Below are positions 9,233 to 18,867 of a DNA stretch of 64,000 nt, piece by piece. Where the stretch lies: the NCBI RefSeq assembly GCF_012933385.1, contig NZ_JABBPN010000012.1:62001-126000 (forward strand), written 5' to 3'. The position numbers and the translations under genes were made by a program. The DNA is from Paenibacillus lemnae. Lineage in GTDB: Bacteria > Bacillota > Bacilli > Paenibacillales > Paenibacillaceae. The notes under the pieces are model-generated. The model was given only the letters and a program-made list of their open reading frames with translations. It made no database searches and had not been told where the DNA came from. Numbering within the stretch: position 1 is the stretch's first letter; every line of letters starts with the position of its first letter.

Positions 9233-9333
9233 TCGATTTCTTGCGGGGCCTGCTCATTCCCGTTAAGATTGGGTTAATCATATATAAGAGTCAGCCTGAT
9301 ACCATCGATCAATAGAGAGGCAGGGATATTATA

Positions 9334-10338
9334 ATGATGTATATAGCTAGTGAAGACCGCTATGAGAATATGAAATATAACCGCTGCGGGCGCTCCGGCC
9401 TGAAGCTGCCGGCCATTTCCCTCGGCTTATGGCATAACTTCGGCGGTATTGACACATATGAGAACGGGCGCAGTATGATTACCAGAGCCTTTGATCTGGG
9501 TATTACGCATTTTGATCTGGCTAACAATTACGGTCCTCCAGCCGGTTCGGCTGAAGAGACCTTTGGCAAGGTGCTTTCGAGCGATTTGAAACCCTACAGG
9601 GATGAGCTGATTATCTCGTCCAAGGCCGGGTATTATATGTGGCCTGGTCCTTATGGAGACTGGGGATCCCGTAAATATCTGGTATCCAGCCTGGATCAAA
9701 GCTTGAAGCGGATGGGATTGGATTATGTTGATATCTTTTATTCTCACCGTATGGATCCCGATACCCCGCTTGAAGAGACGATGATGGCACTGGATCATAT
9801 CGTTCGTTCTGGTAAAGCCCTGTATGTCGGTATTTCAAACTACAGCCCGGAGAAGACCCGTGAAGCGGCCGAGATTTTGAAAAGTCTGGGAACCCCGCTG
9901 CTGATTCATCAGCCGAGCTATTCCCTGCTGAACCGCTGGGTCGAGAACGGTCTGCTGGATGTTTTGGATGAGCAGGGTGTCGGCAGCATTGCCTTTACAC
10001 CGCTTGCCCAAGGGCTGCTCACTAATAAATATCTGAATGGTGTTCCCAATGATTCCCGTGCTGCGAGTGCTTCCATGTTCTTAAATGAAAGCAACATTAC
10101 ACCAGAAGTGCTGCGGAAAATCCGCGCATTGAATCAAATTGCCGCAGCCCGCGGTCAGAGCCTGGCGCAGTTTGCACTCTCCTGGGTACTTCGGGGCGGC
10201 CGTGTTACTTCAGCCTTGATCGGTGCAAGCAAAGTCAGCCAGATTGAAGATAACGTGAGCGCCTTAAACAATCTGGATTTCTCCAAGGAAGAACTGGACC
10301 GTGTCGAGGCTATTCTGAAGAAGGATAGCGAAGCGTAG
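9334..10338 (+). CDS. yghZ: Aldo-keto reductase, YghZ (L-glyceraldehyde 3-phosphate reductase) type
   Basis: An NADPH-dependent reductase of 334 residues with an (alpha/beta)8 barrel. The sequence closely matches what I recall of E. coli YghZ/Gpr across its length: GLWHNFGG, HFDLANNYGPPAGSAEE (Asp and the catalytic Tyr), SSKAGY (Lys), DIFYSHRMD (His), FTPLAQGLLTNKYLNG and LIGASKVSQIEDNVSALN (cofactor loop). YghZ acts on L-glyceraldehyde 3-phosphate and methylglyoxal; the same is inferred here. Two adjacent ATGs (9334, 9337) are possible starts and a third at 9373 cannot be excluded. It stands alone between the sirtuin gene and a strong terminator. Confidence 0.9.
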   Translation: MMYIASEDRYENMKYNRCGRSGLKLPAISLGLWHNFGGIDTYENGRSMITRAFDLGITHFDLANNYGPPAGSAEETFGKVLSSDLKPYRDELIISSKAGYYMWPGPYGDWGSRKYLVSSLDQSLKRMGLDYVDIFYSHRMDPDTPLEETMMALDHIVRSGKALYVGISNYSPEKTREAAEILKSLGTPLLIHQPSYSLLNRWVENGLLDVLDEQGVGSIAFTPLAQGLLTNKYLNGVPNDSRAASASMFLNESNITPEVLRKIRALNQIAAARGQSLAQFALSWVLRGGRVTSALIGASKVSQIEDNVSALNNLDFSKEELDRVEAILKKDSEA

Positions 10339-10377
10339 TCTATACATTTCTATTCCATATATACGACGTACCGCAAG

Positions 10378-10411
10378 GCCCGCTTTTCTTCCGAAGAAGA
10401 GCGGGCATTTT
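10378..10411 (+). terminator. Terminator after the aldo-keto reductase gene
   Basis: GCCCGCT (10378-10384) pairs with AGCGGGC (10400-10406). TTCTT/AAGAA extends the stem, and ATTTT follows. On the minus strand the hairpin lacks a T-run. Confidence 0.85.
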
Positions 10412-10422
10412 CATGCTTTAAA

Positions 10423-11277
10423 CTAAGTCCCGCCATTTTCTCTGCGGTAGCTGGTTGGGGACAAGCTGTAGAAGCGTTTGAACTGCCTGGAGAAGTAGAG
10501 CGAATCAGGCAGACCGACAGAGGCGGAAACCTGTTCCACGGACAGTTCGGGGCGCTCACGAAGCAGCCGTTTCGCCTGATCCATTCTCAGTTTCAGCAGA
10601 TAGGTTACAGGGGGCAGCCCTGTCTCTTTTTTGAAAATGCGAGAGAGGTAGGCGCGGTTATAGCCCAGACTGCTGCACATCTGTTCAATGGAAACCGGAT
10701 GAGCATACTGGGAAGACATGACGGAAATCATCTGCTTTACCGTCCGCTGAATTTGAGTTTCAGCCATGGAGGGCAAAACAGTCCGGTGTGTATGATTCAT
10801 CAGTTCAGCCCACAACAGGTGAAGGTATCCGGCAGCGGCGATATGTGCCTGATCCTGTTTGCGCCGGAAGCTTTCCTGGATGAGCCGGATATAACGCCCT
10901 GACCTGCGTGAGCCCGAATTGTAAACAACTGGCGAATCCGGGAGCATCCCGGCTGCTTCTACGAGTGTCCGGGCGTCCAATCCTGTAAACGCAACCCAGC
11001 GGTACAGCCAGGGCTCATCACCATGTGAAGCATAGCTGACAAGTTCTCCGGGATGAATCAGGAAGGCGTCCCCGGCGCCGAGTTCGAACACACCATGTTC
11101 GGTCTGGAAGTTACCTTTGCCCGATTCGATAACATGGAGCAGATAATGATCGTAAATTTTAGGTCCCAGCGCATGGTTGGGTTCCGTCTGACTTATCCCC
11201 GAAAAAAGCACAATAAGATGATCATTTATCGGGGTGACAGGATTGGATGACACAGAGTAAAAGTCCTTTTTGATCAT
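10423..11277 (-). CDS. AraC-family transcriptional regulator, probable activator of galKET
   Basis: A cytoplasmic one-component regulator of 284 residues. The N-terminal half (about 15-150) is a cupin-like sugar-sensing domain (LGAGDAFLIHPGELVSYASH). The C-terminal 100 residues hold two helix-turn-helix motifs of the AraC/XylS type (VSIEQMCSSLGYNRAYLSRIF and the second with SLYFSRQFKRFYSLSPTSYR). ATG 11277 has GCAGG at fair spacing. The gene is divergent from galK across 183 bases, which is the usual position for a local regulator, so control of galactose genes is a reasonable inference; a related MsmR/RafR-type regulator of an alpha-galactoside system is the alternative. Confidence 0.88.
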   Translation of the reverse strand: MIKKDFYSVSSNPVTPINDHLIVLFSGISQTEPNHALGPKIYDHYLLHVIESGKGNFQTEHGVFELGAGDAFLIHPGELVSYASHGDEPWLYRWVAFTGLDARTLVEAAGMLPDSPVVYNSGSRRSGRYIRLIQESFRRKQDQAHIAAAGYLHLLWAELMNHTHRTVLPSMAETQIQRTVKQMISVMSSQYAHPVSIEQMCSSLGYNRAYLSRIFKKETGLPPVTYLLKLRMDQAKRLLRERPELSVEQVSASVGLPDSLYFSRQFKRFYSLSPTSYRRENGGT

Positions 11278-11386
11278 ATTGTACCTGCTTTCTATTGTAG
11301 TAAAAACATATAGATCCTAGTAAATCTAACTCTTGTATTGTACTATTGAAAGTCACATATATCCATATGTATCACACAAGACTGCA

Positions 11387-11415
11387 TTAAAAGATATCCT
11401 GCTTTCTTCTATACT
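11387..11415 (+). promoter_or_regulatory. Candidate sigma-A promoter for galKET
   Basis: TTAAAA (11387-11392) and TATACT (11410-11415) are separated by 17 bases and lie 45 bases before the galK start. The weak -35 fits an activator-dependent promoter. Confidence 0.5.
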
Positions 11416-11460
11416 GAATGTAATCAAGTAATCCATATCGAACAGGATGGAGTGATCTAG

Positions 11461-12648
11461 TTGAACATGCAATCTTTCACACAAATCTTTACAGACAAAT
11501 TTGGACAGAGTTCATCTGCAATTCGTGTATTTAATGCTCCGGGCCGTGTCAATCTCATCGGTGAGCACTTGGACTATAATGGTGGTTATGTACTGCCAGC
11601 CGCACTGGAATTCGGAACAACACTGTGGATCAGAGAACGGGAGGATAACCTTATTTCTTTTGCTTCAACGAATCTTCCTTATGAAGCAACTGTAGATCCT
11701 GCGGACGGTTTTGGCGGTAAAAGCGGCGAGTGGACGGACTATCCAGTCGGCGTCATTTTGGAACTTGCTGAAATCGGCTGCCATCTCACCAAGGGTTATG
11801 ATCTGCTGTACCATGGTGATATTCCAAACGGTGCTGGTCTTTCCTCTTCCGCTTCGATCGAAGTGGTTACTGCGTTTGCCCTGATGTCCCTGGAGAACGC
11901 GGAGCGTGATACCGTTGAAATTGCGAAGCTTTCCCAGCGTGCAGAAAACCGGTTTGTCGGCGTAAACTCCGGAATTATGGATCAGTTCGCCGTGGCGAAC
12001 GGGCGTAAAGATCATGCAATTCTTCTGATGTGTGACACGCTTGAGTATGATCTGGTGCCTTTCGAGACCGGACTATACAAGATCGTGATTGCCAATACCA
12101 ATAAACGCCGCGGGCTCGTTGATTCCAAATATAATGAGCGCCGCGCGGAGTGTGATCAGGCTCTGGAGCTGCTGCAAACGAAAAAGCCGGAGCTTCAGTA
12201 TCTGGCACAGCTTACGCCGGATGAGTTCAGCAATCTTCAAGATGTAATTGAGGACGAGACCGTCCGTCGCCGCGCACAACATGTTGTGGAGGAAAACCAG
12301 CGCGTGCTGGATTCCGTTGAATCGCTGAAAAACAATGATTTGGAGGCCTTCGGCCGCTACATGAATGATTCCCATCATTCGCTCCGTCATCTGTACGAGG
12401 TAACTGGAGCTGAGCTGGACGCGATGGTGGAAGAGTTTCAGCGTCAGCCGGGAACACTCGGCGCACGTATGACTGGCGCAGGTTTTGGAGGATGTACCGT
12501 AGCGCTCGTACATGAGGATCATGTGGATGAGGTAATTACAGAAGTAGGAAGTCACTATGAAGCCAGAACCGGATTGAAACCTGATTTTTATGTATGTGGC
12601 GTCGGTCAGGGTGTTCATGAGCTGGATGAAAACAAGGGGGCGTTATAA
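11461..12648 (+). CDS. galK: Galactokinase
   Basis: Phosphorylates alpha-D-galactose at C1 with ATP, the entry step of the Leloir pathway. It is a 395-residue GHMP kinase with the galactokinase signature GRVNLIGEHLDYNGGYVLP near the N terminus, the ATP loop NGAGLSSSASIE (about 120-132), and the C-terminal GARMTGAGFGGCTVAL. The start is read as TTG 11461, eight bases after GGAG (11449-11452) and directly after a stop codon; the ATG at 11467 is in frame but is spaced 14 bases from that site. galE begins at the base after the galK stop, so the two are tightly coupled. Confidence 0.97.
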   Translation: MNMQSFTQIFTDKFGQSSSAIRVFNAPGRVNLIGEHLDYNGGYVLPAALEFGTTLWIREREDNLISFASTNLPYEATVDPADGFGGKSGEWTDYPVGVILELAEIGCHLTKGYDLLYHGDIPNGAGLSSSASIEVVTAFALMSLENAERDTVEIAKLSQRAENRFVGVNSGIMDQFAVANGRKDHAILLMCDTLEYDLVPFETGLYKIVIANTNKRRGLVDSKYNERRAECDQALELLQTKKPELQYLAQLTPDEFSNLQDVIEDETVRRRAQHVVEENQRVLDSVESLKNNDLEAFGRYMNDSHHSLRHLYEVTGAELDAMVEEFQRQPGTLGARMTGAGFGGCTVALVHEDHVDEVITEVGSHYEARTGLKPDFYVCGVGQGVHELDENKGAL

Positions 12649-13638
12649 ATGGCTGTACTTGTAACTGGAGGCGCAGGATATATCGGATCTCATACGGTAG
12701 CGGAGCTGCTTGAGCGGGGTGAAGAGGTTGTCGTTATCGACAGTCTGGAGACTGGGCATCGTGAGGCACTGCTTGGAGGAAAGCTGTACGAAGGCGATTT
12801 ACGGGACAAAGCCCTTCTGAAAACGTTGTTTGCAGAGAACGATATTGATGCTGTAATCCATTTTGCCGCAAATTCACTTGTGGGCGAAAGTATGAATAAT
12901 CCTGTTAAATACTATGACAACAATGTGTATGGAACACTTTGTCTTCTGGAAGCGATGAATGAAGCAGGGGTCAAGCGGATCGTGTTCTCATCTACAGCCG
13001 CAACCTATGGTGAGCCCGAGAAGGTGCCGATTGAAGAAAAAGACCGCACACAGCCTACAAATGTTTATGGAGAAACGAAATTGATGATGGAGAGAATGAT
13101 GTCCTGGTTCGATAAAGTACAAGGCATCAAGTACGTTTCCCTGCGCTACTTCAATGCAGCCGGCTCTCACGCCAGCGGCAAGATTGGTGAAGATCATCGG
13201 CCCGAGAGCCACCTCATTCCGCTTGTCCTCCAAACGGCTTTGAAGCAGCGTGATCACATCTCCGTTTTTGGGGAAGATTATCCGACCCCGGACGGTACAT
13301 GTGTGCGTGATTACATCCATGTCAGTGATCTGGCGGATGCCCATCTGCGGGCGGTCGAATACCTGCGGCGCGGAGAAGAGAGCAATATTTTCAATCTGGG
13401 CAACGGCCTCGGCTTTTCCGTGAAAGAAGTAATCGAAACGTCGAAGAAAGTAACCGGGCGTGACATTCCGGTAGTGTTGGAAGCCCGCCGTGCAGGGGAC
13501 CCTGCCGTGCTCATAGCATCTTCTGAAAAAGCCCGCACGCTGTTAGGCTGGATTCCTTCCCGTGTGCAGCTGGAGGATATTATTCAGGATGCGTGGAGAT
13601 GGCACGTCAGCCACCCGAATGGATACGACAGCAACTAA
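12649..13638 (+). CDS. galE: UDP-glucose 4-epimerase
   Basis: Interconverts UDP-galactose and UDP-glucose, an extended short-chain dehydrogenase with tightly bound NAD. The 329-residue protein has [10 protein letters not shown] at the N terminus (NAD loop), [13 protein letters not shown], the catalytic Ser-Thr run [11 protein letters not shown], and YGETK with the Tyr-Lys pair, followed by [17 protein letters not shown], typical of GalE. The ribosome site GGGGGCG lies in the end of galK and there is no intergenic space, so translation is likely coupled. It is the middle gene of galKET. Confidence 0.97.
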   Translation: MAVLVTGGAGYIGSHTVAELLERGEEVVVIDSLETGHREALLGGKLYEGDLRDKALLKTLFAENDIDAVIHFAANSLVGESMNNPVKYYDNNVYGTLCLLEAMNEAGVKRIVFSSTAATYGEPEKVPIEEKDRTQPTNVYGETKLMMERMMSWFDKVQGIKYVSLRYFNAAGSHASGKIGEDHRPESHLIPLVLQTALKQRDHISVFGEDYPTPDGTCVRDYIHVSDLADAHLRAVEYLRRGEESNIFNLGNGLGFSVKEVIETSKKVTGRDIPVVLEARRAGDPAVLIASSEKARTLLGWIPSRVQLEDIIQDAWRWHVSHPNGYDSN

Positions 13639-13650
13639 GGAGGGAGCATC

Positions 13651-15246
13651 ATGGAGAATGAAATGGTATCAACCGGCGCCTCTGAATCCCGTCAGGCGCT
13701 CCATGCGATAGAACAGCTGGTCACATTTGCCTATAACCATGGCTTGATTCAGGAAGCGGATATCGACTACAGCCGCAATCTGCTGCTGGAGGAGTTTGGA
13801 TTTGATGAACCGTTTCTGGAGGCGGTTGGAGATGAGGTTCCTGCCAGTCCGCAGCAGATGCTGGATGTGCTGATTGATTATGCGGCTGCCCATGAAATGA
13901 TTCAAGAAAACAGCGACACGTACAGAGATCTTCTGGATGCCAAAATTATGGGGCTGCTGATGGCTCGTCCATCGGAGGTTACGGCAGAGTTCATGAAGCG
14001 GAAGGATGCGCAGGGCATTCAGGCAGCTACGGACTACTTTTATAAATTGTGCATCGACAGCAATTATATTCGGATGGATCGTGTGGCGAAGAACGAATAT
14101 TGGAAGTACGAAAGTGTTTATGGAGATATCGAAATCACGATTAATCTGTCCAAACCGGAGAAAAGCCCGAAGGAAATCGCCTTAGCCAAGCTTTTACCGC
14201 CTCCGGTGTATCCCAAATGCCAGCTTTGCCGTGAAAATGTAGGTTATGCGGGCCGGGTGAACCATCCCGCACGCCAAAACTTAAGAGTGATTCCGCTGGA
14301 ACTGAACGGGGAAAAATGGTTTTTTCAATACTCCCCTTACGTGTACTACAACGAGCACAGTATTATTTTTCACCATGATCATGTTCCCATGAAGCTGACC
14401 AAGGATACACTGAAGCGCTTATTGGGTTTTGTCGAAGCCTACCCGCATTATTTTTTGGGCTCAAACGCAGATCTTCCCATCGTCGGTGGATCCATTCTCA
14501 CGCATGATCATTTCCAGGGGGGACGCCATACATTCCCTATTCAGAAGGCAGAAGTTACAGCTTCATTCACTCATAAGACACATCCTGACGTGTCATTGGG
14601 TATCGTTCACTGGCCAATGTCGGTTCTCCGGCTGCGTGCAGCCGATGCCGAGTCTCTGCTTGAATGTGCGAACGAAGTGTATGAGTCCTGGAAAGGCTAC
14701 AGTGATGCTGAGCTGGACATTGAGGCATGGAGCTGGATTGAAGGTGAGAAAGTTCGTCACAACACAGTCACGCCGATTGCCCGGCGCAGTGCAGATGGTG
14801 AGTATGAGATGGATTTGGTACTTCGAAACAACCGTACGAATGAGCAGCATCCGGAAGGCATCTTTCATCCGCATCGTGAAATGCACCACATCAAGAAAGA
14901 AAATATCGGCCTGATTGAGGTGATGGGACTTGCCATTCTGCCAGGGAGACTCAAGAGCGAGCTGGACCAGATTGCGGACATTCTGTCCGGACATTCAGAG
15001 CTGTATGAAGCTTCATTGATGGAAGGTCATCCTTTGGCGGTACACCGTGATTGGATCAGTGACCTGATGCAGGCCGAGGATGCCGGAAGCTTGACGAAAG
15101 AGGAAGCTGTAGAGAAAATTCAGTATCAGGTTGGAGGTATATTCACCACGATCCTGGAGCAGGCCGGGGTCTACAAGCATACGGAAGAAGGACAACGGGG
15201 CTTTCACCGTTTTCTTACCAGCATGGGATATACGCAGCATTCATAA
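13651..15246 (+). CDS. galT: Galactose-1-phosphate uridylyltransferase, Firmicutes type 2
   Basis: Transfers UMP from UDP-glucose to galactose 1-phosphate, completing the Leloir pathway. At 531 residues it is of the long Gram-positive GalT class (about 500 residues), not the 350-residue enterobacterial class. It shows CQLCRENVGYAGR, the region SIIFHHDHVPM, the signature GGSILTHDHFQGGRH with the His-x-His active-site pattern, and a C-terminal block RREMHHIKKENIGLIEVMG-like (here starting HREMHH). AAGGAGGG nine bases before ATG 13651 is a strong ribosome site. It lies 12 bases after galE and is followed by a strong terminator that closes the operon. Confidence 0.96.
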   Translation: MENEMVSTGASESRQALHAIEQLVTFAYNHGLIQEADIDYSRNLLLEEFGFDEPFLEAVGDEVPASPQQMLDVLIDYAAAHEMIQENSDTYRDLLDAKIMGLLMARPSEVTAEFMKRKDAQGIQAATDYFYKLCIDSNYIRMDRVAKNEYWKYESVYGDIEITINLSKPEKSPKEIALAKLLPPPVYPKCQLCRENVGYAGRVNHPARQNLRVIPLELNGEKWFFQYSPYVYYNEHSIIFHHDHVPMKLTKDTLKRLLGFVEAYPHYFLGSNADLPIVGGSILTHDHFQGGRHTFPIQKAEVTASFTHKTHPDVSLGIVHWPMSVLRLRAADAESLLECANEVYESWKGYSDAELDIEAWSWIEGEKVRHNTVTPIARRSADGEYEMDLVLRNNRTNEQHPEGIFHPHREMHHIKKENIGLIEVMGLAILPGRLKSELDQIADILSGHSELYEASLMEGHPLAVHRDWISDLMQAEDAGSLTKEEAVEKIQYQVGGIFTTILEQAGVYKHTEEGQRGFHRFLTSMGYTQHS

Positions 15247-15260
15247 AAGATGGTTCATGA

Positions 15261-15299
15261 ACAGACGGGTCAAGTGAAAACTTGATCCGTCTGTTTTTG
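15261..15299 (+). terminator. Terminator closing galKET
   Basis: ACAGACGG plus TCAAG pairs with CTTGA plus CCGTCTGT (15261-15294), interrupted by one G-T position and followed by TTTTT. Confidence 0.93.
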
Positions 15300-15338
15300 T
15301 GTTTACCGTGTGTTTACAGCACTTATCTTTTCCCCGTT

Positions 15339-15367
15339 TTGTATTCTCATATCCAGGGTAGTATAAT
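15339..15367 (+). promoter_or_regulatory. Sigma-A promoter for the alcohol dehydrogenase gene
   Basis: TTGTAT (15339-15344) and a consensus TATAAT (15362-15367) with a 17-base spacer lie 52 bases before the start codon. Confidence 0.7.
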
Positions 15368-15419
15368 GAGTGGCTGGAACCAATGTTCCCTATAATTTTA
15401 TGAAAATGGAGATGATCCC

Positions 15420-16583
15420 ATGGGTCCTTTTGAATTTTACAATCCGACGACCTTGATCTTCGGCAAAGGAAAGCTGAATGCTTTGACCTCTGAGGTCCAA
15501 AAATATGGTAAAAAGGTGCTTCTCGTTTACGGAGGAGGCAGCATCAAACGGAGCGGTCTTTATGACCGGACCCTTTCGCTATTGAATGAGGCTGGTGCAG
15601 AAGTGACAGAGCTTGCGGGTGTAGAGCCCAATCCACGTCTGTCCACCGTACACCGAGGGGTTGAGCTGTGCCGGGAACACAGCATTGAGCTGATCTTGGC
15701 TGTAGGCGGAGGCAGTGTGCTGGATTGTGCCAAGGCGATTGCAGTCGGTGCAAAGTATGAGGGGGATATGTGGGATTTCGTGGAGCGTAAAGCCGTGCCG
15801 CAGGCCGGACTTCCTCTTGGTACTGTGCTGACGATGGCGGCGACGGGCTCGGAAATGAACGGAGGTTCCGTCATTACCAACGAAGACACACAGGAAAAAA
15901 TGGGCTGGGGCAGCATCTATGCGTATCCGTCATTTTCTATTCTGGATCCGGAGCATACGTATTCTCTGCCAAAAGACCAGACCGTGTACGGAATGGTGGA
16001 CATGATGACCCATGTATTGGAGCATTATTTCCATCTGGATCCCAATACGCCGGTTCAGGACGGTTTCTGTGAAACTCTTCTTCGGACTGTCATTGAAGCA
16101 GCACCAAAGCTGATCGACGACCTGGAAAACTTCGAACTGCGGGAGACCATCATGTACTGCGGAACGATGGCGCTTAACGGCATGGTCAGCATGGGACTGC
16201 GCGGGGATTGGGCTACACATAATATCGAGCATGCGGTATCCGCCGTGTACGATATCCCGCATGGGGGCGGTCTTGCGATCCTGTTCCCGAACTGGATGAA
16301 ATACAATATTGACGTACAGCCGGAGCGTTTCAAACGTCTAGCCGTCAATGTATTTAATGTGGACCCGGCAGGCAAGAGCGACAAGGAGATCGGCTTGGAA
16401 GGGATTGAGGCCCTTCGTCATTTCTGGAGCTCCATCGGAGCGCCGAGCCGCTTGGCGGACTATGATATTGGAAGCCAGGACATTGAGGTCATGGCGGATA
16501 AATCGGTTCGTTTCGGACCGTTCGGCAACTTCCGCAAGCTGGAGCGCGAGGACGTTATCGAGATTTATAAAATGTCACTTTAA
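15420..16583 (+). CDS. Iron-containing (group III) alcohol dehydrogenase, YugJ/BdhA-like
   Basis: An NAD(P)H-dependent alcohol/aldehyde oxidoreductase of 387 residues, probably reducing butyraldehyde or similar aldehydes or detoxifying aldehydes. [12 protein letters not shown] starts the Rossmann half. [16 protein letters not shown] is the NAD-binding loop. The metal site follows as the Asp in [16 protein letters not shown] with its His residues, and a later His in [20 protein letters not shown]. Family and length match Bacillus YugJ/YugK and clostridial butanol dehydrogenases; the substrate is not fixed by sequence. GGAGATGATCCC before the ATG is a good ribosome site. It has its own promoter and terminator, so it is monocistronic. 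Confidence 0.92.
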   Translation: MGPFEFYNPTTLIFGKGKLNALTSEVQKYGKKVLLVYGGGSIKRSGLYDRTLSLLNEAGAEVTELAGVEPNPRLSTVHRGVELCREHSIELILAVGGGSVLDCAKAIAVGAKYEGDMWDFVERKAVPQAGLPLGTVLTMAATGSEMNGGSVITNEDTQEKMGWGSIYAYPSFSILDPEHTYSLPKDQTVYGMVDMMTHVLEHYFHLDPNTPVQDGFCETLLRTVIEAAPKLIDDLENFELRETIMYCGTMALNGMVSMGLRGDWATHNIEHAVSAVYDIPHGGGLAILFPNWMKYNIDVQPERFKRLAVNVFNVDPAGKSDKEIGLEGIEALRHFWSSIGAPSRLADYDIGSQDIEVMADKSVRFGPFGNFRKLEREDVIEIYKMSL

Positions 16584-16594
16584 TAATCAACAAG

Positions 16595-16637
16595 GACTGC
16601 ATGCCAACGTGAAATCGTTCGGGTGCAGTCTTTTTTT
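16595..16637 (+). terminator. Terminator after the alcohol dehydrogenase gene
   Basis: GACTGCA (16595-16601) pairs with TGCAGTC (16624-16630), followed by a run of eight T residues. Confidence 0.85.
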
Positions 16638-16659
16638 GTAAGATACATATACAAATTCT

Positions 16660-16685
16660 TGAAACGATGTTAACTTTTCTGCGTA
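16660..16685 (+). promoter_or_regulatory. Sigma-W promoter (envelope stress) for the nfeD-flotillin operon
   Basis: TGAAAC (16660-16665), a 16-base spacer, then CGTA (16682-16685) is an exact match to the Bacillus sigma-W consensus. It lies 48 bases before the nfeD start. The Bacillus homologues yuaF-yuaG are known sigma-W targets, which agrees with this reading. Confidence 0.82.
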
Positions 16686-16733
16686 AAAGGGAGTTATATA
16701 TACAGTAAGGTGATACTCGGGGAGGCAGTCATT

Positions 16734-17267
16734 ATGGAAGCACTGTTTTGGGGATGTTTGGTTGGCGGCATATTGTTCGCTGTCGTGACCGTATTATTGG
16801 GGGATATTCTGAGCGGAGCGATAGACGGTGTGCTTGATTTTTTGTCTGTCGATTTTCTCAATCCGATGGTTCTTGCCTCATTCATTACGGTGTTCGGCGG
16901 TGCAGGAATTATGCTTGGGAATTATACGGAGCTGACGTCATGGCTGCAGATAATTTTGGCTATGCTAGCAGCGCTGGTCATTTCTATTCTCCTTTATTTC
17001 GGGTATGTCCGCCCCATGGAAAACAGTGAGAATTCCACAGGCTTTTCCATCCAGGAGCTGGCGGGCCGTATAGGGGAAGTCACGATTCCGCTGCCGGCTC
17101 TGGGTTATGGTGAAGTGATGGTCAGAGTGGGTGCAAGTAACACCATGCACATTGCCTCAAGCTTTGATAAGCAGCCGATAGCCGCCGGGGTCCGCGTTGT
17201 GGTTGTGGAGGTGGCTGACGGTGTTCTCCGGGTATCCGAACTGGAAGAAAGAAAGGGAGAGATGTAG
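16734..17267 (+). CDS. NfeD-like membrane protein (YuaF type), partner of flotillin
   Basis: A membrane partner of flotillin that helps set membrane fluidity and microdomains. The 177-residue protein has an N-terminal membrane segment (about 5-22), two further hydrophobic helices (about 45-60 and 68-90), and a C-terminal soluble OB-fold-like domain (about 105-170, with GRIGEVTIPLPALGYGEVMVR). This is the short NfeD form without a ClpP-like protease domain. ATG 16734 follows GGGGAGG at eight bases; the GTG at 16710 would lie before that site. Flotillin begins three bases after the stop, and an exact sigma-W promoter lies upstream, as in Bacillus yuaF-yuaG-yuaI. Confidence 0.88.
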   Translation: MEALFWGCLVGGILFAVVTVLLGDILSGAIDGVLDFLSVDFLNPMVLASFITVFGGAGIMLGNYTELTSWLQIILAMLAALVISILLYFGYVRPMENSENSTGFSIQELAGRIGEVTIPLPALGYGEVMVRVGASNTMHIASSFDKQPIAAGVRVVVVEVADGVLRVSELEERKGEM

Positions 17268-17270
17268 CAC

Positions 17271-18806
17271 ATGCCAGAGTATTTAGTTATTCCGTCTATT
17301 GTTGTAGGAGTCATTATCGTATTGGGTCTCGCGTTTTGGGCCCGTTACAAAACCGTAAGCCCGGATGAGGCGATGATTGTGACTGGTTCGTTCCTTGGCA
17401 CCAAGAATATTTCAGAGGATGAATCGGGACGCAGAATCAAAATCGTCCGCGGCGGCGGCGCGTTTATCCTGCCGATCTTTCAGCAGTCTGAGTTTGTGTC
17501 GCTGTTGTCACATAAGCTTGATGTCATGACGCCTGAAGTGTACACAGAGCAGGGAGTACCGGTCATGGCAGACGGCGTGGCAATCATTAAAGTGGGAAGC
17601 TCGATAGAAGATGTGGCTACCGCTGCAGAGCAATTTATGGGCAAGCCCATCGAAGCGCTGAAAGGGGAGGCGCAGGAAGTGCTGGAAGGCCATCTGCGTG
17701 CCATTCTCGGTTCCATGACGGTTGAGGAAGTATACCGAAACCGCGACAAATTCGCCCAGGAAGTGCAGGGTGTGGCTGCCAGAGACCTGAAAAAGATGGG
17801 ACTGCAGATTGTATCCTTTACGATCAAAGATGTCCGCGACAAGCACGGTTATCTCGAAGCACTGGGTAAACCGCGGATTGCTACCGTAAAACGCGATGCT
17901 GAAATTGCTGAAGCCGAAGCAGTCCGGGATGCTAGAATCCAGAAAGCCCGTGCCGAAGAGGAAGGACAGAAGGCCGAGCTGGTCAGAGATACGAATATCG
18001 CTGAAGCTGCAAAGGAGAAAGAACTGAAGGTCGCCGCCTTTAAACGTGATCAGGATACGGCCAAAGCGGAGGCTGACCAGGCGTATCATATCCAGGAAGC
18101 CCGCGCAAAGCAGACCATGGTTGAAGAGCAAATGAAGGTAGAGCTTGTTCGGAAGGAACGGGAAATTGATCTTCAGGAAAAAGAAATCATGGTCCGTCAG
18201 AAGCAGTATGATGCGGAAGTGAAGAAAAAGGCCGATGCTGACCGCTATGCGGTGGAACAAGCGGCTGAAGCCGAGAAGGCCCGCAGAATGCGTGAAGCGG
18301 ATGCAGTGCAGTACTCCATTGAGACACAGGCCAAGGCATCAGCGGAGCAGAAACGTCTTGACGGTTTGGCGATTGCCGATGCGGAACGTGCAAAGGGTAC
18401 AGCGGAAGCAGAAGTAACGCGTCTGCGCGGTCTGGCGGATGCCGAAGCCAAGGAAAAGCTTGCCGAAGCGTTCTCCAAATTCGGAGAAGCAGCAGTACTC
18501 GATATTATTGTCAAAATGCTGCCTGAACTGGCGGGCAAAATCGCACAGCCAATCTCTTCGATTGATAAGCTGACTGTGGTAGACACGGGAAAAGGTGAAG
18601 GCGCTGCAAGGGTCAGCAACTATGTAACAGAACTTATGTCCACAGCACCTGAAATGCTGAAAAGCGTATCCGGCATCGACGTGGAACAGCTGATTCAGGG
18701 TTTGACGAAGAAGAAACTTCCGGATGCTGTTCCTGCTGTTAGACCCCCAGTACGTGAACCGGAACCTGCTGCCCTAGAAGTGGGTGCAGCACAGGAAAAG
18801 AAATGA
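17271..18806 (+). CDS. floT: Flotillin (FloT/YuaG)
   Basis: A membrane-microdomain scaffold protein of 511 residues. It has an N-terminal membrane-inserting segment (about 5-25), a SPFH/band-7 domain (about 30-200, with PVMADGVAIIKVG and EEVYRNRDKFAQEVQ), then a very long Ala-Glu-Lys-rich coiled coil (about 205-390) with repeats such as AEIAEAEAVRDARIQKA, then a C-terminal oligomerisation region (about 390-490) and a Pro-rich tail. Length and layout match Bacillus FloT. GGGAGAG before the start gives a good ribosome site. It is cotranscribed with the NfeD-like gene; no yuaI homologue follows. Confidence 0.95.
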   Translation: MPEYLVIPSIVVGVIIVLGLAFWARYKTVSPDEAMIVTGSFLGTKNISEDESGRRIKIVRGGGAFILPIFQQSEFVSLLSHKLDVMTPEVYTEQGVPVMADGVAIIKVGSSIEDVATAAEQFMGKPIEALKGEAQEVLEGHLRAILGSMTVEEVYRNRDKFAQEVQGVAARDLKKMGLQIVSFTIKDVRDKHGYLEALGKPRIATVKRDAEIAEAEAVRDARIQKARAEEEGQKAELVRDTNIAEAAKEKELKVAAFKRDQDTAKAEADQAYHIQEARAKQTMVEEQMKVELVRKEREIDLQEKEIMVRQKQYDAEVKKKADADRYAVEQAAEAEKARRMREADAVQYSIETQAKASAEQKRLDGLAIADAERAKGTAEAEVTRLRGLADAEAKEKLAEAFSKFGEAAVLDIIVKMLPELAGKIAQPISSIDKLTVVDTGKGEGAARVSNYVTELMSTAPEMLKSVSGIDVEQLIQGLTKKKLPDAVPAVRPPVREPEPAALEVGAAQEKK

Positions 18807-18838
18807 TCATATAAGTCATCTAACACAATCATCCGAAT

Positions 18839-18867
18839 GGGACCACGCTTGATGCGCGGTCCTTTTT
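18839..18867 (+). terminator. Terminator after flotillin
   Basis: GGACC-CGC pairs with GCG-GGTCC around a short loop (18840-18862), with one A-C mismatch and a TTTTT tail. Confidence 0.85.

Noticed and set aside
13311-13538. Long minus-strand frames inside galE, galT, ptsG and flotillin
   Set aside because: They mirror the codon pattern of the real genes and have no ribosome sites or family motifs.
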